From NCBI GenBank assembly GCA_035514995.1, contig DATJCC010000130.1:1-12117 (forward strand): a stretch of 12,117 nt of DNA. The letters run 5' to 3'. The position numbers and the translations under genes were made by a program. This document shows, in pieces, positions 1-5,447 of the stretch. Each line of letters starts with the position of its first letter. Within the stretch, counting starts at the first letter, position 1. The notes below the pieces were generated by a model. It was given only the letters and a program-made list of their open reading frames with translations, ran no database searches and had not been told where the DNA came from. This DNA is from Leucobacter_A sp035514995. Lineage in GTDB: Bacteria; Actinomycetota; Actinomycetes; Actinomycetales; Microbacteriaceae.

Positions 1-131
1 TACGGGCGATCTTCAGCCTTAGGTGTTGGGCCGCGCCCTTCAAGGGCCTGTCTGCCCTGGCCGCCTGATCCTACCGCTTTGCCCGACCCTTTTTTGCGCA
101 CAGCGCCGGCCCGATTACGTTTATTGCTCAT
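1..131 (-). CDS. rlmB: 23S rRNA 2'-O-ribose methyltransferase RlmB (TrmH/SpoU family), N-terminal fragment
   Basis: Only the first 43 codons are inside the window; the gene runs off the left edge. The visible protein starts MSNKRNRAGAVRKKGSGK and continues as a Gly/Lys/Arg-rich, disordered tail ending in an EGRGPTPKAEDRP stretch. This is the typical basic N-terminal extension of actinobacterial RlmB, which methylates a conserved guanosine of 23S rRNA using S-adenosylmethionine; the catalytic SPOUT domain is outside the window. The ATG overlaps the cysS stop codon (ATGA), so translation is probably coupled. A GGAG ribosome-binding site lies about 7 nt upstream, inside cysS. The cysS-rlmB order is standard in Actinobacteria. 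Local GC is higher than in the rest of the window because of the Gly/Arg/Ala-rich tail. Confidence 0.85.
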   Translation of the reverse strand, partial: MSNKRNRAGAVRKKGSGKAVGSGGQGRQALEGRGPTPKAEDRP

Positions 132-1600
132 TTCACACTCCAACGAGTTCCTGACGCATGATCCTCTATCGAGATACCAGCCCCATCTAGGTGGTCTCTA
201 ATTTCATCACTACGCACAAAATTTTTATTTGCTCGTGCTTCTTCCCGCTCCGTTAATAGAGCCTCAACGAGAGTCTCAAAAGCTTGCTCTGTTTTTGAGT
301 CTTCGCTACTAATCCCGGCTCTCCAGTGCTCCGCCCTGGGATCTAACCCTAAAACATCAAGCATCGCTACTAACTGTTTCATTAGAACTTCGAGCTGTGC
401 TGAGCCGCTTTCGCGGCCAACCAATAGTGATTCATTCTTAGCATCTAAAGCAGTATTGATTGCTGTAACAGTACCATGCACAACAGCTAGCGCCTCCGGT
501 GTGCCAAAATCATCAAGCATCGCCTGCGTGAATTCCTCTGGCAAATCTTCTACTCGCGCTTCACCGTTTAGCGAAGTAATCGTTTCATCAAATGGCTCTA
601 GTCTCTGCAAAACAGATTCTATACGCTGAAAAGCGCTTGCCGCTTCTTGAAGACTATTGGCAGTGTATTCGAGCACTGATCTGTAGTGGGCCTGTATCAA
701 AAAGTATCTTAAGACGATCGGTTTTGCGCTCTGCAAAAGGTCTTGCGCAAAAAGCGAGTTGCCTAAAGACTTAGACATTTTTTGGCCACCGGTGTTAACC
801 AGCCCATTGTGTATCCAGTGCTTTGCAAAGCCGTCGCCAGCCGCGTTTGATTGGGCCATCTCATTTTCGTGGTGTGGGAACCTCAGGTCCAGCCCACCGC
901 CGTGAATATCGAAGGTGTCACCCAAATATCTTTTGGCCATTGCTGAGCATTCGATATGCCATCCGGGCCTGCCCCTGCCCCAGGGGGAATCCCATGAGGC
1001 TGAAATAGGTTCGTCATCTTTGTGCGCTTTCCATAGCGCAAAGTCTGTCGAAGTTTTCTTCCCAAGCGGATCACCGTCTGCTGCCGGTTCCATCTGCTCT
1101 AAAGACTGTCTCGTTAAAGCACCGTACTCTGGCCAGCTTTGAGTGTCGAAATATACGTTGGCTGATCCGTCTGCAGCTTGGTAGGCGTGGCCGCGCTCTA
1201 TTAAGGTTTTTATGAGCTCTTGCATCTGCATTATGTTTGCTGTTGCTCTTGGTTCGTAGGTGGGAGCCAAGATACCTAGAGCATCATATGCGGCTGTAAA
1301 TTCCCGCTCAACCCGGTAGGCGAGCGCCCACCATTTCTCATCGTTACCTTGTTCTTGTAGCGCTTTGGCACCGTCGAGGATTTTGTCATCTATGTCGGTA
1401 ACATTTCGCACGAAGGTTACTCGTTTTCCTTGTGCTGTGAACCACCTGCGCATGAGGTCATAAGCGAGTGCGCTGCGCAGGTGCCCGATGTGTGGGGATG
1501 ACTGGACGGTCGGCCCACACACGTACATACCGACCTTGCCCTCTTCGAGGGTCACGAAATCTACTAGCTGCTGTAGTTTGCTATCATAAATGCGTTGCAC
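128..1600 (-). CDS. cysS: Cysteinyl-tRNA synthetase
   Basis: Class I aminoacyl-tRNA synthetase of 490 aa that charges tRNA-Cys in the cytoplasm. The HIGH signature is PHIGH (H37-I-G-H40) and the KMSKS loop is at residues 274-278. The zinc site that selects cysteine is intact: C28 in YVCGP, C218 in GWHIECSAMA, and H243 and E247 in FPHHENE. The C-terminal helical anticodon-binding region ends with KNFVRSDEIRDHL, typical of the family. Length is slightly above the E. coli enzyme (461 aa). The start is GTG at 1600: it gives the expected QRIYDSK opening, and a TACCCT -10-like hexamer sits exactly 6 nt upstream with no clear Shine-Dalgarno, so a leaderless message is likely. Upstream carD is 39 nt away and downstream rlmB overlaps by ATGA. 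Confidence 0.97.
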   Translation of the reverse strand: MQRIYDSKLQQLVDFVTLEEGKVGMYVCGPTVQSSPHIGHLRSALAYDLMRRWFTAQGKRVTFVRNVTDIDDKILDGAKALQEQGNDEKWWALAYRVEREFTAAYDALGILAPTYEPRATANIMQMQELIKTLIERGHAYQAADGSANVYFDTQSWPEYGALTRQSLEQMEPAADGDPLGKKTSTDFALWKAHKDDEPISASWDSPWGRGRPGWHIECSAMAKRYLGDTFDIHGGGLDLRFPHHENEMAQSNAAGDGFAKHWIHNGLVNTGGQKMSKSLGNSLFAQDLLQSAKPIVLRYFLIQAHYRSVLEYTANSLQEAASAFQRIESVLQRLEPFDETITSLNGEARVEDLPEEFTQAMLDDFGTPEALAVVHGTVTAINTALDAKNESLLVGRESGSAQLEVLMKQLVAMLDVLGLDPRAEHWRAGISSEDSKTEQAFETLVEALLTEREEARANKNFVRSDEIRDHLDGAGISIEDHASGTRWSVK

Positions 1601-1606
1601 GGTTCT

Positions 1607-1612
1607 AGGGTA
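1607..1612 (-). promoter_or_regulatory. Putative -10 element of a leaderless cysS transcript
   Basis: TACCCT on the minus strand is followed by 6 nt (AGAACC) and then the GTG start. This places the predicted first transcribed base at the start codon. It lies in the 39-nt gap after carD, so cysS may have its own promoter as well as read-through from carD. No convincing -35 is visible. Confidence 0.45.
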
Positions 1613-1639
1613 CCCTGACCTGCGAACCAGGGCTGTAAT

Positions 1640-2173
1640 TTAGCTGGCTGAAGCTAAAACTTCTTCTAGTTTTTTACCTGCGGTTGCTTGATCTGTTTTT
1701 TCTGCTAGAGCGAGTTCTGAGATGAGAATCTGGCGTGCTTTAGCAAACATACTTTTTTCGCCTGTTGAAAGTCCTCGGTCTTGTTCACGTCGCCACAGGT
1801 CGCGCACAACCTCTGAGATTCGAATAACATCGCTCGAAGCGAGTTTCTCGCCATTAGCTTTGAATCGTCTAGACCAGTTAGAGTGCTCTTCTATAAACTC
1901 TGCTCTAAGCACCTTGAAAACTTCGTCAAGGTCGTCTTGATCAATTATGTCGCGAACGCCTACGAGCTCGCAGTTCTCTGCAGGAATCTGTATTTCAAGG
2001 TCACCTACGTGTGCTTTACCTTCTGAATCACTACCCTGAGCTAGGCGGTTCTCGTGTATCCTTAACGTCAACCAGAGCTTCTCTTCGCCACCAATTTTAC
2101 GTTTCTTAACGTCTAGAATTGTGGCAGGGCCGTGGTGAGGATAAACAACGGTTTCACCGACCTTATATTGCAT
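1640..2173 (-). CDS. carD: CarD-family RNA polymerase-binding transcription regulator
   Basis: CarD binds the RNA polymerase beta subunit through an N-terminal Tudor-like domain and stabilises the open promoter complex through a C-terminal helical domain; it is essential in mycobacteria. The N-terminal VGETVVYPHHG motif (5-15) and PAENCELVGVRD mark the polymerase-interaction domain. The C-terminal domain has SNWSRRFKANGEKLAS, with the promoter-wedging tryptophan at W100, then VVRDLWRREQDRGLSTGEK and AKARQILISELALAEKTD. At 177 aa it is about 15 residues longer than M. tuberculosis CarD (162 aa). The extra residues lie around positions 41-56, between two beta strands of the polymerase-interaction domain. 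R25 is kept, but the position equivalent to mycobacterial R47 is Gln (Q62). The ATG at 2173 has a strong AGGAGA site 7 nt upstream. It is first in a carD-cysS-rlmB cluster. Confidence 0.96.
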   Translation of the reverse strand: MQYKVGETVVYPHHGPATILDVKKRKIGGEEKLWLTLRIHENRLAQGSDSEGKAHVGDLEIQIPAENCELVGVRDIIDQDDLDEVFKVLRAEFIEEHSNWSRRFKANGEKLASSDVIRISEVVRDLWRREQDRGLSTGEKSMFAKARQILISELALAEKTDQATAGKKLEEVLASAS

Positions 2174-2209
2174 GTAGCATTCTCCTAAATTATAGTGGGG
2201 TTGAACACC

Positions 2210-2218
2210 ATTTTACCA
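2210..2218 (-). promoter_or_regulatory. Candidate extended -10 promoter for carD
   Basis: The minus strand reads TGGTAAAAT, an extended -10 (TG-N-TAAAAT) that would start transcription near 2203 and give a leader of about 30 nt containing the AGGAGA ribosome-binding site. A perfect TATAAT at 2189-2194 is closer to the gene, but its predicted start point would fall inside that ribosome-binding site, so it is less likely. The 2174-2353 region is the divergent space between carD and the lipoprotein gene and holds no other gene that I can see. Confidence 0.35.
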
Positions 2219-2340
2219 CAGTTATTAGGTATATATTTTGGAGACTGGTCACATACAGGCTGACAAGCCGGTAGGATGGTTACGATACTGTGTAATTTTT
2301 ACTTTTACACACCTCAATTTATACCTTTTAATACGTCTCA

Positions 2341-2346
2341 TACTGT
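2341..2346 (+). promoter_or_regulatory. Candidate -10 element next to the lipoprotein start
   Basis: TACTGT lies 7 nt before the ATG at 2354, which suits a leaderless or near-leaderless message. An AGGAG motif (2347-2351) is only 2 nt from the ATG, too close for a standard ribosome-binding site, but 5 nt from the adjacent TTG codon at 2357. An alternative upstream promoter is CTGACA (2260-2265) with GATACT (2284-2289), 18 nt apart. The sequence does not settle which one is used. Confidence 0.3.
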
Positions 2347-2353
2347 AGGAGCC

Positions 2354-2812
2354 ATGTTGAAAACACGGATCGTCACATCAATAGCACTGGCAGCTGGTGT
2401 TGCACTCGGAGCATCTGGTTGCGGTTTCTTTGTTCCGCAAGCCACAACTTATGAGTATGCACCCAGCGACGGAATTGACGTCGATCTTCCCGGTGCCGAT
2501 GTGCGCAACCTTCTTTTGGTCACAAACAGCGACGCAGCAAACGTTGTTTTCACCGGTGTCAATAACACAGAAGAAGCTGTGCGGATAAGCATCAAGTTTG
2601 TAGATGAGGGCTCCCAGGTTGCACAGCGCAACTTCACGCTTGACCCGGGCCTCAATGTCTTTGGTGTTGATACTCCTGAAATCATCCCTGTTACTGGGCT
2701 GATGCCAGGCTCGATGATCACTGCTTTCCTCGAAGGTGGCGGTGTTGAAATTGAGCGCGAGGTTCCAGTTCTCGACGGCACACTCGCTGAATATTCAGAG
2801 CTAGTCCCTTAA
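2354..2812 (+). CDS. Small secreted lipoprotein of unknown function
   Basis: The 152-aa product has a lipoprotein signal peptide: MLKTR, a hydrophobic stretch at 6-20, and a lipobox-like ASGC with the lipidated cysteine at C23. The mature part (24-152) is acidic, beta-rich by eye and lacks further cysteines; phrases such as LLLVTNSDAANVVFTGVNN and RISIKFVDEG suggest an immunoglobulin-like beta sandwich exposed outside the membrane. Similar small lipoproteins next to carD or gpm genes are, from memory, common in Microbacteriaceae, but no function is known to me. An in-frame ATG exists 78 nt upstream at 2276, but using it would bury the signal peptide behind 26 residues, so 2354 (or TTG at 2357) is preferred. 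The gene stands alone between divergent carD and convergent gpmA and ends at a strong terminator. Confidence 0.8.
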   Translation: MLKTRIVTSIALAAGVALGASGCGFFVPQATTYEYAPSDGIDVDLPGADVRNLLLVTNSDAANVVFTGVNNTEEAVRISIKFVDEGSQVAQRNFTLDPGLNVFGVDTPEIIPVTGLMPGSMITAFLEGGGVEIEREVPVLDGTLAEYSELVP

Positions 2813-2819
2813 AACGTTT

Positions 2820-2865
2820 TAAAAAGTAGGGGGTCGGCTCCTTTGAGCCGACCCCCTACTTTTTA
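2820..2865. terminator. Bidirectional rho-independent terminator, perfect 21-bp stem
   Basis: The arms 2820-2840 and 2845-2865 are perfectly complementary around a 4-nt CTTT loop. The core is GC-rich (GTAGGGGGTCGGCTC) and each outer end is a run of A on one side and T on the other, so a U-tract follows the hairpin on both strands. It starts 8 nt after the lipoprotein stop codon and about 100 nt after the gpmA stop codon, so it can end both convergent units. A 10-bp palindrome, AAAACGTTTT (2811-2820), abuts it. Confidence 0.93.
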
Positions 2866-2911
2866 GTATTGTTTCATATTTTAACAGAGCTAAACATTAA
2901 GGATTTTAGGC

Positions 2912-2962
2912 CTTCACGTGTTTGATCTTTCCGTGCTCAATCTTCACGTGCTCAATCTTTAC
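2912..2962. repeat. 15-bp tandem repeat downstream of gpmA (3 units plus a partial)
   Basis: Units at 2912-2926, 2927-2941 and 2942-2956 follow the pattern CTTCACGTGCTCAAT with a few changes; a fourth, partial unit is CTTTAC. The block lies between the gpmA stop codon and the terminator. On the minus strand one frame reads as a 5-residue Lys-Ile-Glu-His-Val repeat, but that frame has no start codon, so I do not call a gene. Confidence 0.85.
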
Positions 2963-2967
2963 AAGGT

Positions 2968-3711
2968 TTAGGCTTTTCCCTGGCCTGCAACCGCTGCTGC
3001 TCCTGCAGCTGCAGCTTCAGGGTCTAAATATCGGCCGGGAGCGATTGGTTTAAATTCGTCGTCTAGCTCATACACTAGTGGTATTCCGGTTGGAATATTA
3101 AGAGATGCTATCTCTTGATCACCAATACCTTCGAGGTGTTTCACGAGCGCTCGAAGCGAATTTCCATGAGCCGTGATCAGAACTTTATTGCCAGCTTTAA
3201 GGTCGCTTTGCACCTCTGACTCCCAATAAGGAATAAGCCGGTCAATAACGTCTTTCAAGCACTCAGTGCGTGGGCGTTCATCTCCTAGGTGTTGGTAGCG
3301 TAAGTCATTAACCTGCGACCATTGGCTCGAGTCATCGAGCTCAGGTGGTGGAGTATCGAAACTCCGGCGCCACTGCATGAACTGATCTTCACCATATTTT
3401 TCTAGGGTCTCTGCTTTGTTTAACCCCTGTAAAGCTCCGTAATGACGCTCATTGAGTCGCCAGCTGCGTCGCACCGGCACCCACATGCGATCTGCAGCTT
3501 CTAAAGCGAGATTTGCTGTCTGTATCGCGCGCGAAAGAACTGATGTGTAGACCACGTCTGGGAGCAGATCGTATTCTTGCAGAAGCTCTCCTGCACGAGC
3601 CGCCTCAACACGACCCAGGTCTGTCAATCGCACATCAACCCAGCCGGTAAAAAGGTTTTTCTTATTCCATTCGCTCTGGCCGTGGCGGAGCAGTATAAGT
3701 GTATGTGTCAT
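2968..3711 (-). CDS. gpmA: 2,3-bisphosphoglycerate-dependent phosphoglycerate mutase
   Basis: The 247-aa glycolytic/gluconeogenic enzyme interconverts 3- and 2-phosphoglycerate through a phosphohistidine intermediate. The histidine-phosphatase signature LLRHGQSEWN carries R9-H10-G11, with H10 as phospho-acceptor. The acid/base residue E88 is in LNERHYGALQG, the second histidine H182 in ITAHGNSLRAL, and the dimer/substrate motif is LFTGWVDVRLTD. Length and the Ala/Gly-rich tail ending QGKA are normal for actinobacterial GpmA. The ATG at 3711 lies 9 nt after the ygfZ stop codon. There is no good Shine-Dalgarno, but TAAGAT, whose TAA is the ygfZ stop, sits exactly 6 nt upstream of the ATG, so a leaderless message from its own promoter is plausible in addition to read-through. 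Confidence 0.97.
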   Translation of the reverse strand: MTHTLILLRHGQSEWNKKNLFTGWVDVRLTDLGRVEAARAGELLQEYDLLPDVVYTSVLSRAIQTANLALEAADRMWVPVRRSWRLNERHYGALQGLNKAETLEKYGEDQFMQWRRSFDTPPPELDDSSQWSQVNDLRYQHLGDERPRTECLKDVIDRLIPYWESEVQSDLKAGNKVLITAHGNSLRALVKHLEGIGDQEIASLNIPTGIPLVYELDDEFKPIAPGRYLDPEAAAAGAAAVAGQGKA

Positions 3712-3717
3712 GCCCCA

Positions 3718-3723
3718 ATCTTA
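3718..3723 (-). promoter_or_regulatory. Putative -10 of leaderless gpmA, built on the ygfZ stop codon
   Basis: The minus strand reads TAAGAT, 6 nt (TGGGGC), then ATG. The first three bases are the ygfZ TAA stop. The spacing matches that seen before ppk and before the 38-aa gene. No clear -35 is visible. Confidence 0.45.
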
Positions 3724-4812
3724 CTTCAGGCGGGGGATCCTCGGCACAACGTTGCTCGCACCGGCGTCTGGCGGCACAATAACTTCTTGTTCAGCCACAC
3801 AAAACGCGCCAGAAGGAAGCGCAACACTAAATCTGCAGTCGGCAACAGTGTTTCGTTTGAGAAGGCCCAAAGCTATAGGGCCCCAATCGTGGTGAAGAGC
3901 GGCTCGCGTGACCCTGCCAACCGGTTTCGTTTCATCACCCTCGACATAAATCAGCGCACCCGGAGCTGGCATTTCTGCATCGGCTCCGTCAAGATGCAAC
4001 ATCACTAACCGTCTGGGTGGCCGCCCCAGATTATGCACCTTGGCGACTGTTTCTTGGCCACGGTAGCAACCTTTGTTCAGATGCACTGCGGTGCGCATCC
4101 AATCGAGTTCGTGAGGAATGGTTCGCTCATCGACATCGGCCATAGTTGGTCGCCAAGCTCGCACCTCTAACGCAGCCAGGGAGCTCAAACCCGCTACCCC
4201 AAACTCTCCCTCACGCACGAGTTTATATAAGTTTGATAGCTGATCACGAGCAATCAGCAAGCGCCGGGCCGTCCATAAATAGCTGCCACCCTTTGCATAC
4301 TGATAGCCACCCGGTAACACTTCAGCCCAAGGATCTATCCACTGCGCAGCAATCGTTACCGCGGCAGCAATCTTTTTTGCTATGTCTTCAGAAAAGGTAA
4401 GAACCTGCGCAAAAGTTTCTGACTCATCAGAAACTTCAACGCGCATTGCAAATCTCATCTTTAACAGAAATTCTTGCAATCCTTTAACCCCGGCAGCCGA
4501 TGTTAATAGCCACGTTGCTTCACCATCATCAACAACCCCGACGCTAACCTCGATGCGCCCCTGCGGGTTCAAAACAAGGGTCTCAGTTGACTCCCCCGGC
4601 TTCAAATTATCAAGACGTTGACTTGTCATAGAGTGCAGCCAGGTTAAACGATCGGCGCCCGTAACTTTTAGAATGCCTTCGTGGGAGAGGTCGACGATAG
4701 CGCGGCCTTCTTCAAGTGCGCGACTTTCAGCCAGCGGGTGACCATAGTGCTCGGCAACGCCCAACGCTTCGGCCTCTATCGCACCGGGTAAATGTAAAAG
4801 TGGGCTAGACAT
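3721..4812 (-). CDS. ygfZ: YgfZ/GcvT-family folate-binding protein (Fe-S protein maintenance)
   Basis: The 363-aa relative of the glycine-cleavage T protein is thought to bind tetrahydrofolate and help assemble or repair Fe-S enzymes. The diagnostic YgfZ motif K-G-C-Y-x-G-Q-E is present as NKGCYRGQET, with the invariant Cys at residue 249. N-terminal GcvT-like sequence (FDLSHEG-like IVDLSHEGILKVTGADRLTWLHS) and a C-terminal barrel-like part (PVGRVTRAALH...IALGLLKR) are intact. The ATG at 4812 is chosen because AAAGGTG lies 9 nt upstream. An in-frame GTG at 4824 would add four residues but overlaps that ribosome-binding site. A tandem repeat block lies just upstream. The 38-aa membrane protein gene precedes it and gpmA follows 9 nt after its stop. 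Confidence 0.92.
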   Translation of the reverse strand: MSSPLLHLPGAIEAEALGVAEHYGHPLAESRALEEGRAIVDLSHEGILKVTGADRLTWLHSMTSQRLDNLKPGESTETLVLNPQGRIEVSVGVVDDGEATWLLTSAAGVKGLQEFLLKMRFAMRVEVSDESETFAQVLTFSEDIAKKIAAAVTIAAQWIDPWAEVLPGGYQYAKGGSYLWTARRLLIARDQLSNLYKLVREGEFGVAGLSSLAALEVRAWRPTMADVDERTIPHELDWMRTAVHLNKGCYRGQETVAKVHNLGRPPRRLVMLHLDGADAEMPAPGALIYVEGDETKPVGRVTRAALHHDWGPIALGLLKRNTVADCRFSVALPSGAFCVAEQEVIVPPDAGASNVVPRIPRLK

Positions 4813-4816
4813 GAAG

Positions 4817-4891
4817 GTTTGCACCTTTTAAGTTTGCATCGTTTAAGTTTGCACAGTTTAAATATGCGCAGTCTAAATATGCGCAGTTTAA
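4817..4891. repeat. 15-bp tandem repeat upstream of ygfZ (5 units)
   Basis: Five contiguous units run 4817-4831, 4832-4846, 4847-4861, 4862-4876 and 4877-4891; the plus-strand type is GTTTGCACAGTTTAA, with the last two units changed to ATATGCGCAGTYTAA. On the minus strand three units contain TAAACT or TAGACT, which fit a TANNNT -10. The last unit contributes the ygfZ ribosome-binding site. In one minus-strand frame the units encode pentapeptides such as ANLND and ANLKG, resembling the A(D/N)LXX pentapeptide-repeat fold, but the frame lacks a start codon. The block fills most of the 105-nt gap between ygfZ and the 38-aa gene. Confidence 0.93.
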
Positions 4892-4917
4892 ATATAAAAG
4901 CTGATTACTTTTAATGT

Positions 4918-5034
4918 TTACCGCTGACCCTTAAATAGTTTATATATGACTGTCCCAGCTACCCAAGCGATTGCCAGCGATGTCAGCCCAAGCAGGCCAA
5001 GAAAGAAAAGTTCGAGAGCTACTAAATAATCCAT
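4918..5034 (-). CDS. 38-aa single-helix membrane protein
   Basis: This short ORF encodes MDYLVALELFFLGLLGLTSL followed by AIAWVAGTVIYKLFKGQR. Residues 3-31 form one long hydrophobic helix, and the C-terminal end is basic (KLFKGQR). By the positive-inside rule this predicts the C-terminus in the cytoplasm. The start is supported by context: TAAACT, 6 nt, ATG, the leaderless pattern seen repeatedly here, with the stop codon of the preceding membrane gene only 9 nt upstream. It probably belongs to a unit with the 96-aa membrane protein. I do not recognise the family; it could be a small subunit or regulator of a membrane complex. Confidence 0.7.
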   Translation of the reverse strand: MDYLVALELFFLGLLGLTSLAIAWVAGTVIYKLFKGQR

Positions 5035-5040
5035 GTCTTA

Positions 5041-5046
5041 AGTTTA
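5041..5046 (-). promoter_or_regulatory. Putative -10 of the leaderless 38-aa gene, built on the previous stop codon
   Basis: The minus strand reads TAAACT, 6 nt (TAAGAC), then ATG at 5034. The TAA is the stop codon of the 96-aa gene. The geometry is identical to the gpmA and ppk starts. Confidence 0.4.
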
Positions 5047-5334
5047 GCGTGAGCCGAGCAAGAACGCACACAGCTCGACTAAGGCGATCACAAGAAGCGA
5101 CCCCACCACGCTAAAAGACAGCCTCGTGATGAAGCCTTCACGCCTAGCCGTGCCAAGTTGCAGTGCAAACGAAACGATGACTGAAACACCTAAAATAATG
5201 ACAAGCCACTCAAAACGGTCAGCAGCTGCGGTAAAAAAAATCACTGCGATAGACATGACTAGCGCTACCGACCAAGCGACAATCAGTCGTGGCACATGCA
5301 GAGGGACTGCTTCTGTGACTGGTGTTGCGCTCAT
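5044..5334 (-). CDS. 96-aa membrane protein with three predicted helices, unknown function
   Basis: After a short N-terminal segment, hydrophobic segments lie at about residues 17-36, 42-61 and 71-93. A basic loop (GTARREGFITR) sits between helices 2 and 3, which suggests that loop is cytoplasmic. There are no catalytic motifs. The position next to ygfZ and divergent from mshD is, from memory, common for small unnamed membrane proteins in Microbacteriaceae. The ATG at 5334 is preceded by TATATT and then 6 nt (AGAGGA), the leaderless arrangement. The AGAGGA looks like a Shine-Dalgarno but directly abuts the ATG, too close to act as one in the usual way. Confidence 0.75.
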   Translation of the reverse strand: MSATPVTEAVPLHVPRLIVAWSVALVMSIAVIFFTAAADRFEWLVIILGVSVIVSFALQLGTARREGFITRLSFSVVGSLLVIALVELCAFLLGSR

Positions 5335-5340
5335 TCCTCT

Positions 5341-5346
5341 AATATA
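5341..5346 (-). promoter_or_regulatory. Putative -10 of the leaderless 96-aa membrane protein gene
   Basis: TATATT on the minus strand is followed by 6 nt and ATG. It lies in the 113-nt divergent region shared with the mshD promoter. No clear -35 is seen. Confidence 0.45.
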
Positions 5347-5409
5347 CCTGCCGAAATGTTTCTAAACTGTAATGTCACCAACTGTTCATCGCTAAACACA
5401 AAATTCTTT

Positions 5410-5445
5410 AAACTGTTTAGACTCGAAAAACTGTTTAGACTCGAA
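5410..5445. repeat. 18-bp direct repeat in the mshD promoter
   Basis: Two identical copies of AAACTGTTTAGACTCGAA (5410-5427 and 5428-5445) lie head to tail and end 2 nt before the mshD ATG. Each carries TAGACT, so the putative -10 is duplicated. Confidence 0.95.
5436..5441 (+). promoter_or_regulatory. Putative -10 of leaderless mshD
   Basis: TAGACT lies exactly 6 nt (CGAAGC) before the ATG at 5448, with no Shine-Dalgarno. A second copy of the hexamer lies 18 nt further upstream (5418-5423) because of the direct repeat; it would yield a transcript with an 18-nt leader. Confidence 0.5.
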
Positions 5446-5447
5446 GC

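Noticed and set aside
2189..2194. Perfect TATAAT on the minus strand close to carD
   Set aside because: Its expected transcription start would fall within the AGGAGA ribosome-binding site at 2181-2186, removing it from the message, and it is too far from the ATG for a leaderless start. The extended -10 at 2210-2218 fits better.
2276..2353. Upstream in-frame ATG adding 26 residues to the lipoprotein
   Set aside because: It would place an unrelated aromatic-rich segment before a normal lipoprotein signal peptide, and there is no supporting ribosome-binding site. The region is better read as promoter and leader.
3577..4008. 143-aa plus-strand ORF across the gpmA/ygfZ junction
   Set aside because: It is antisense to two well-supported genes, and its sequence shows no motif or start signal.
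4817..4891. Possible CRISPR array
   Set aside because: The units are contiguous, 15 bp long and have no spacers; no cas gene is present.
4805..4930. A pentapeptide-repeat protein gene on the minus strand
   Set aside because: The open frame has no ATG, GTG or TTG start, is about 41 codons and runs into the ygfZ start. I list it as a repeat with a coding-like pattern, not as a gene.
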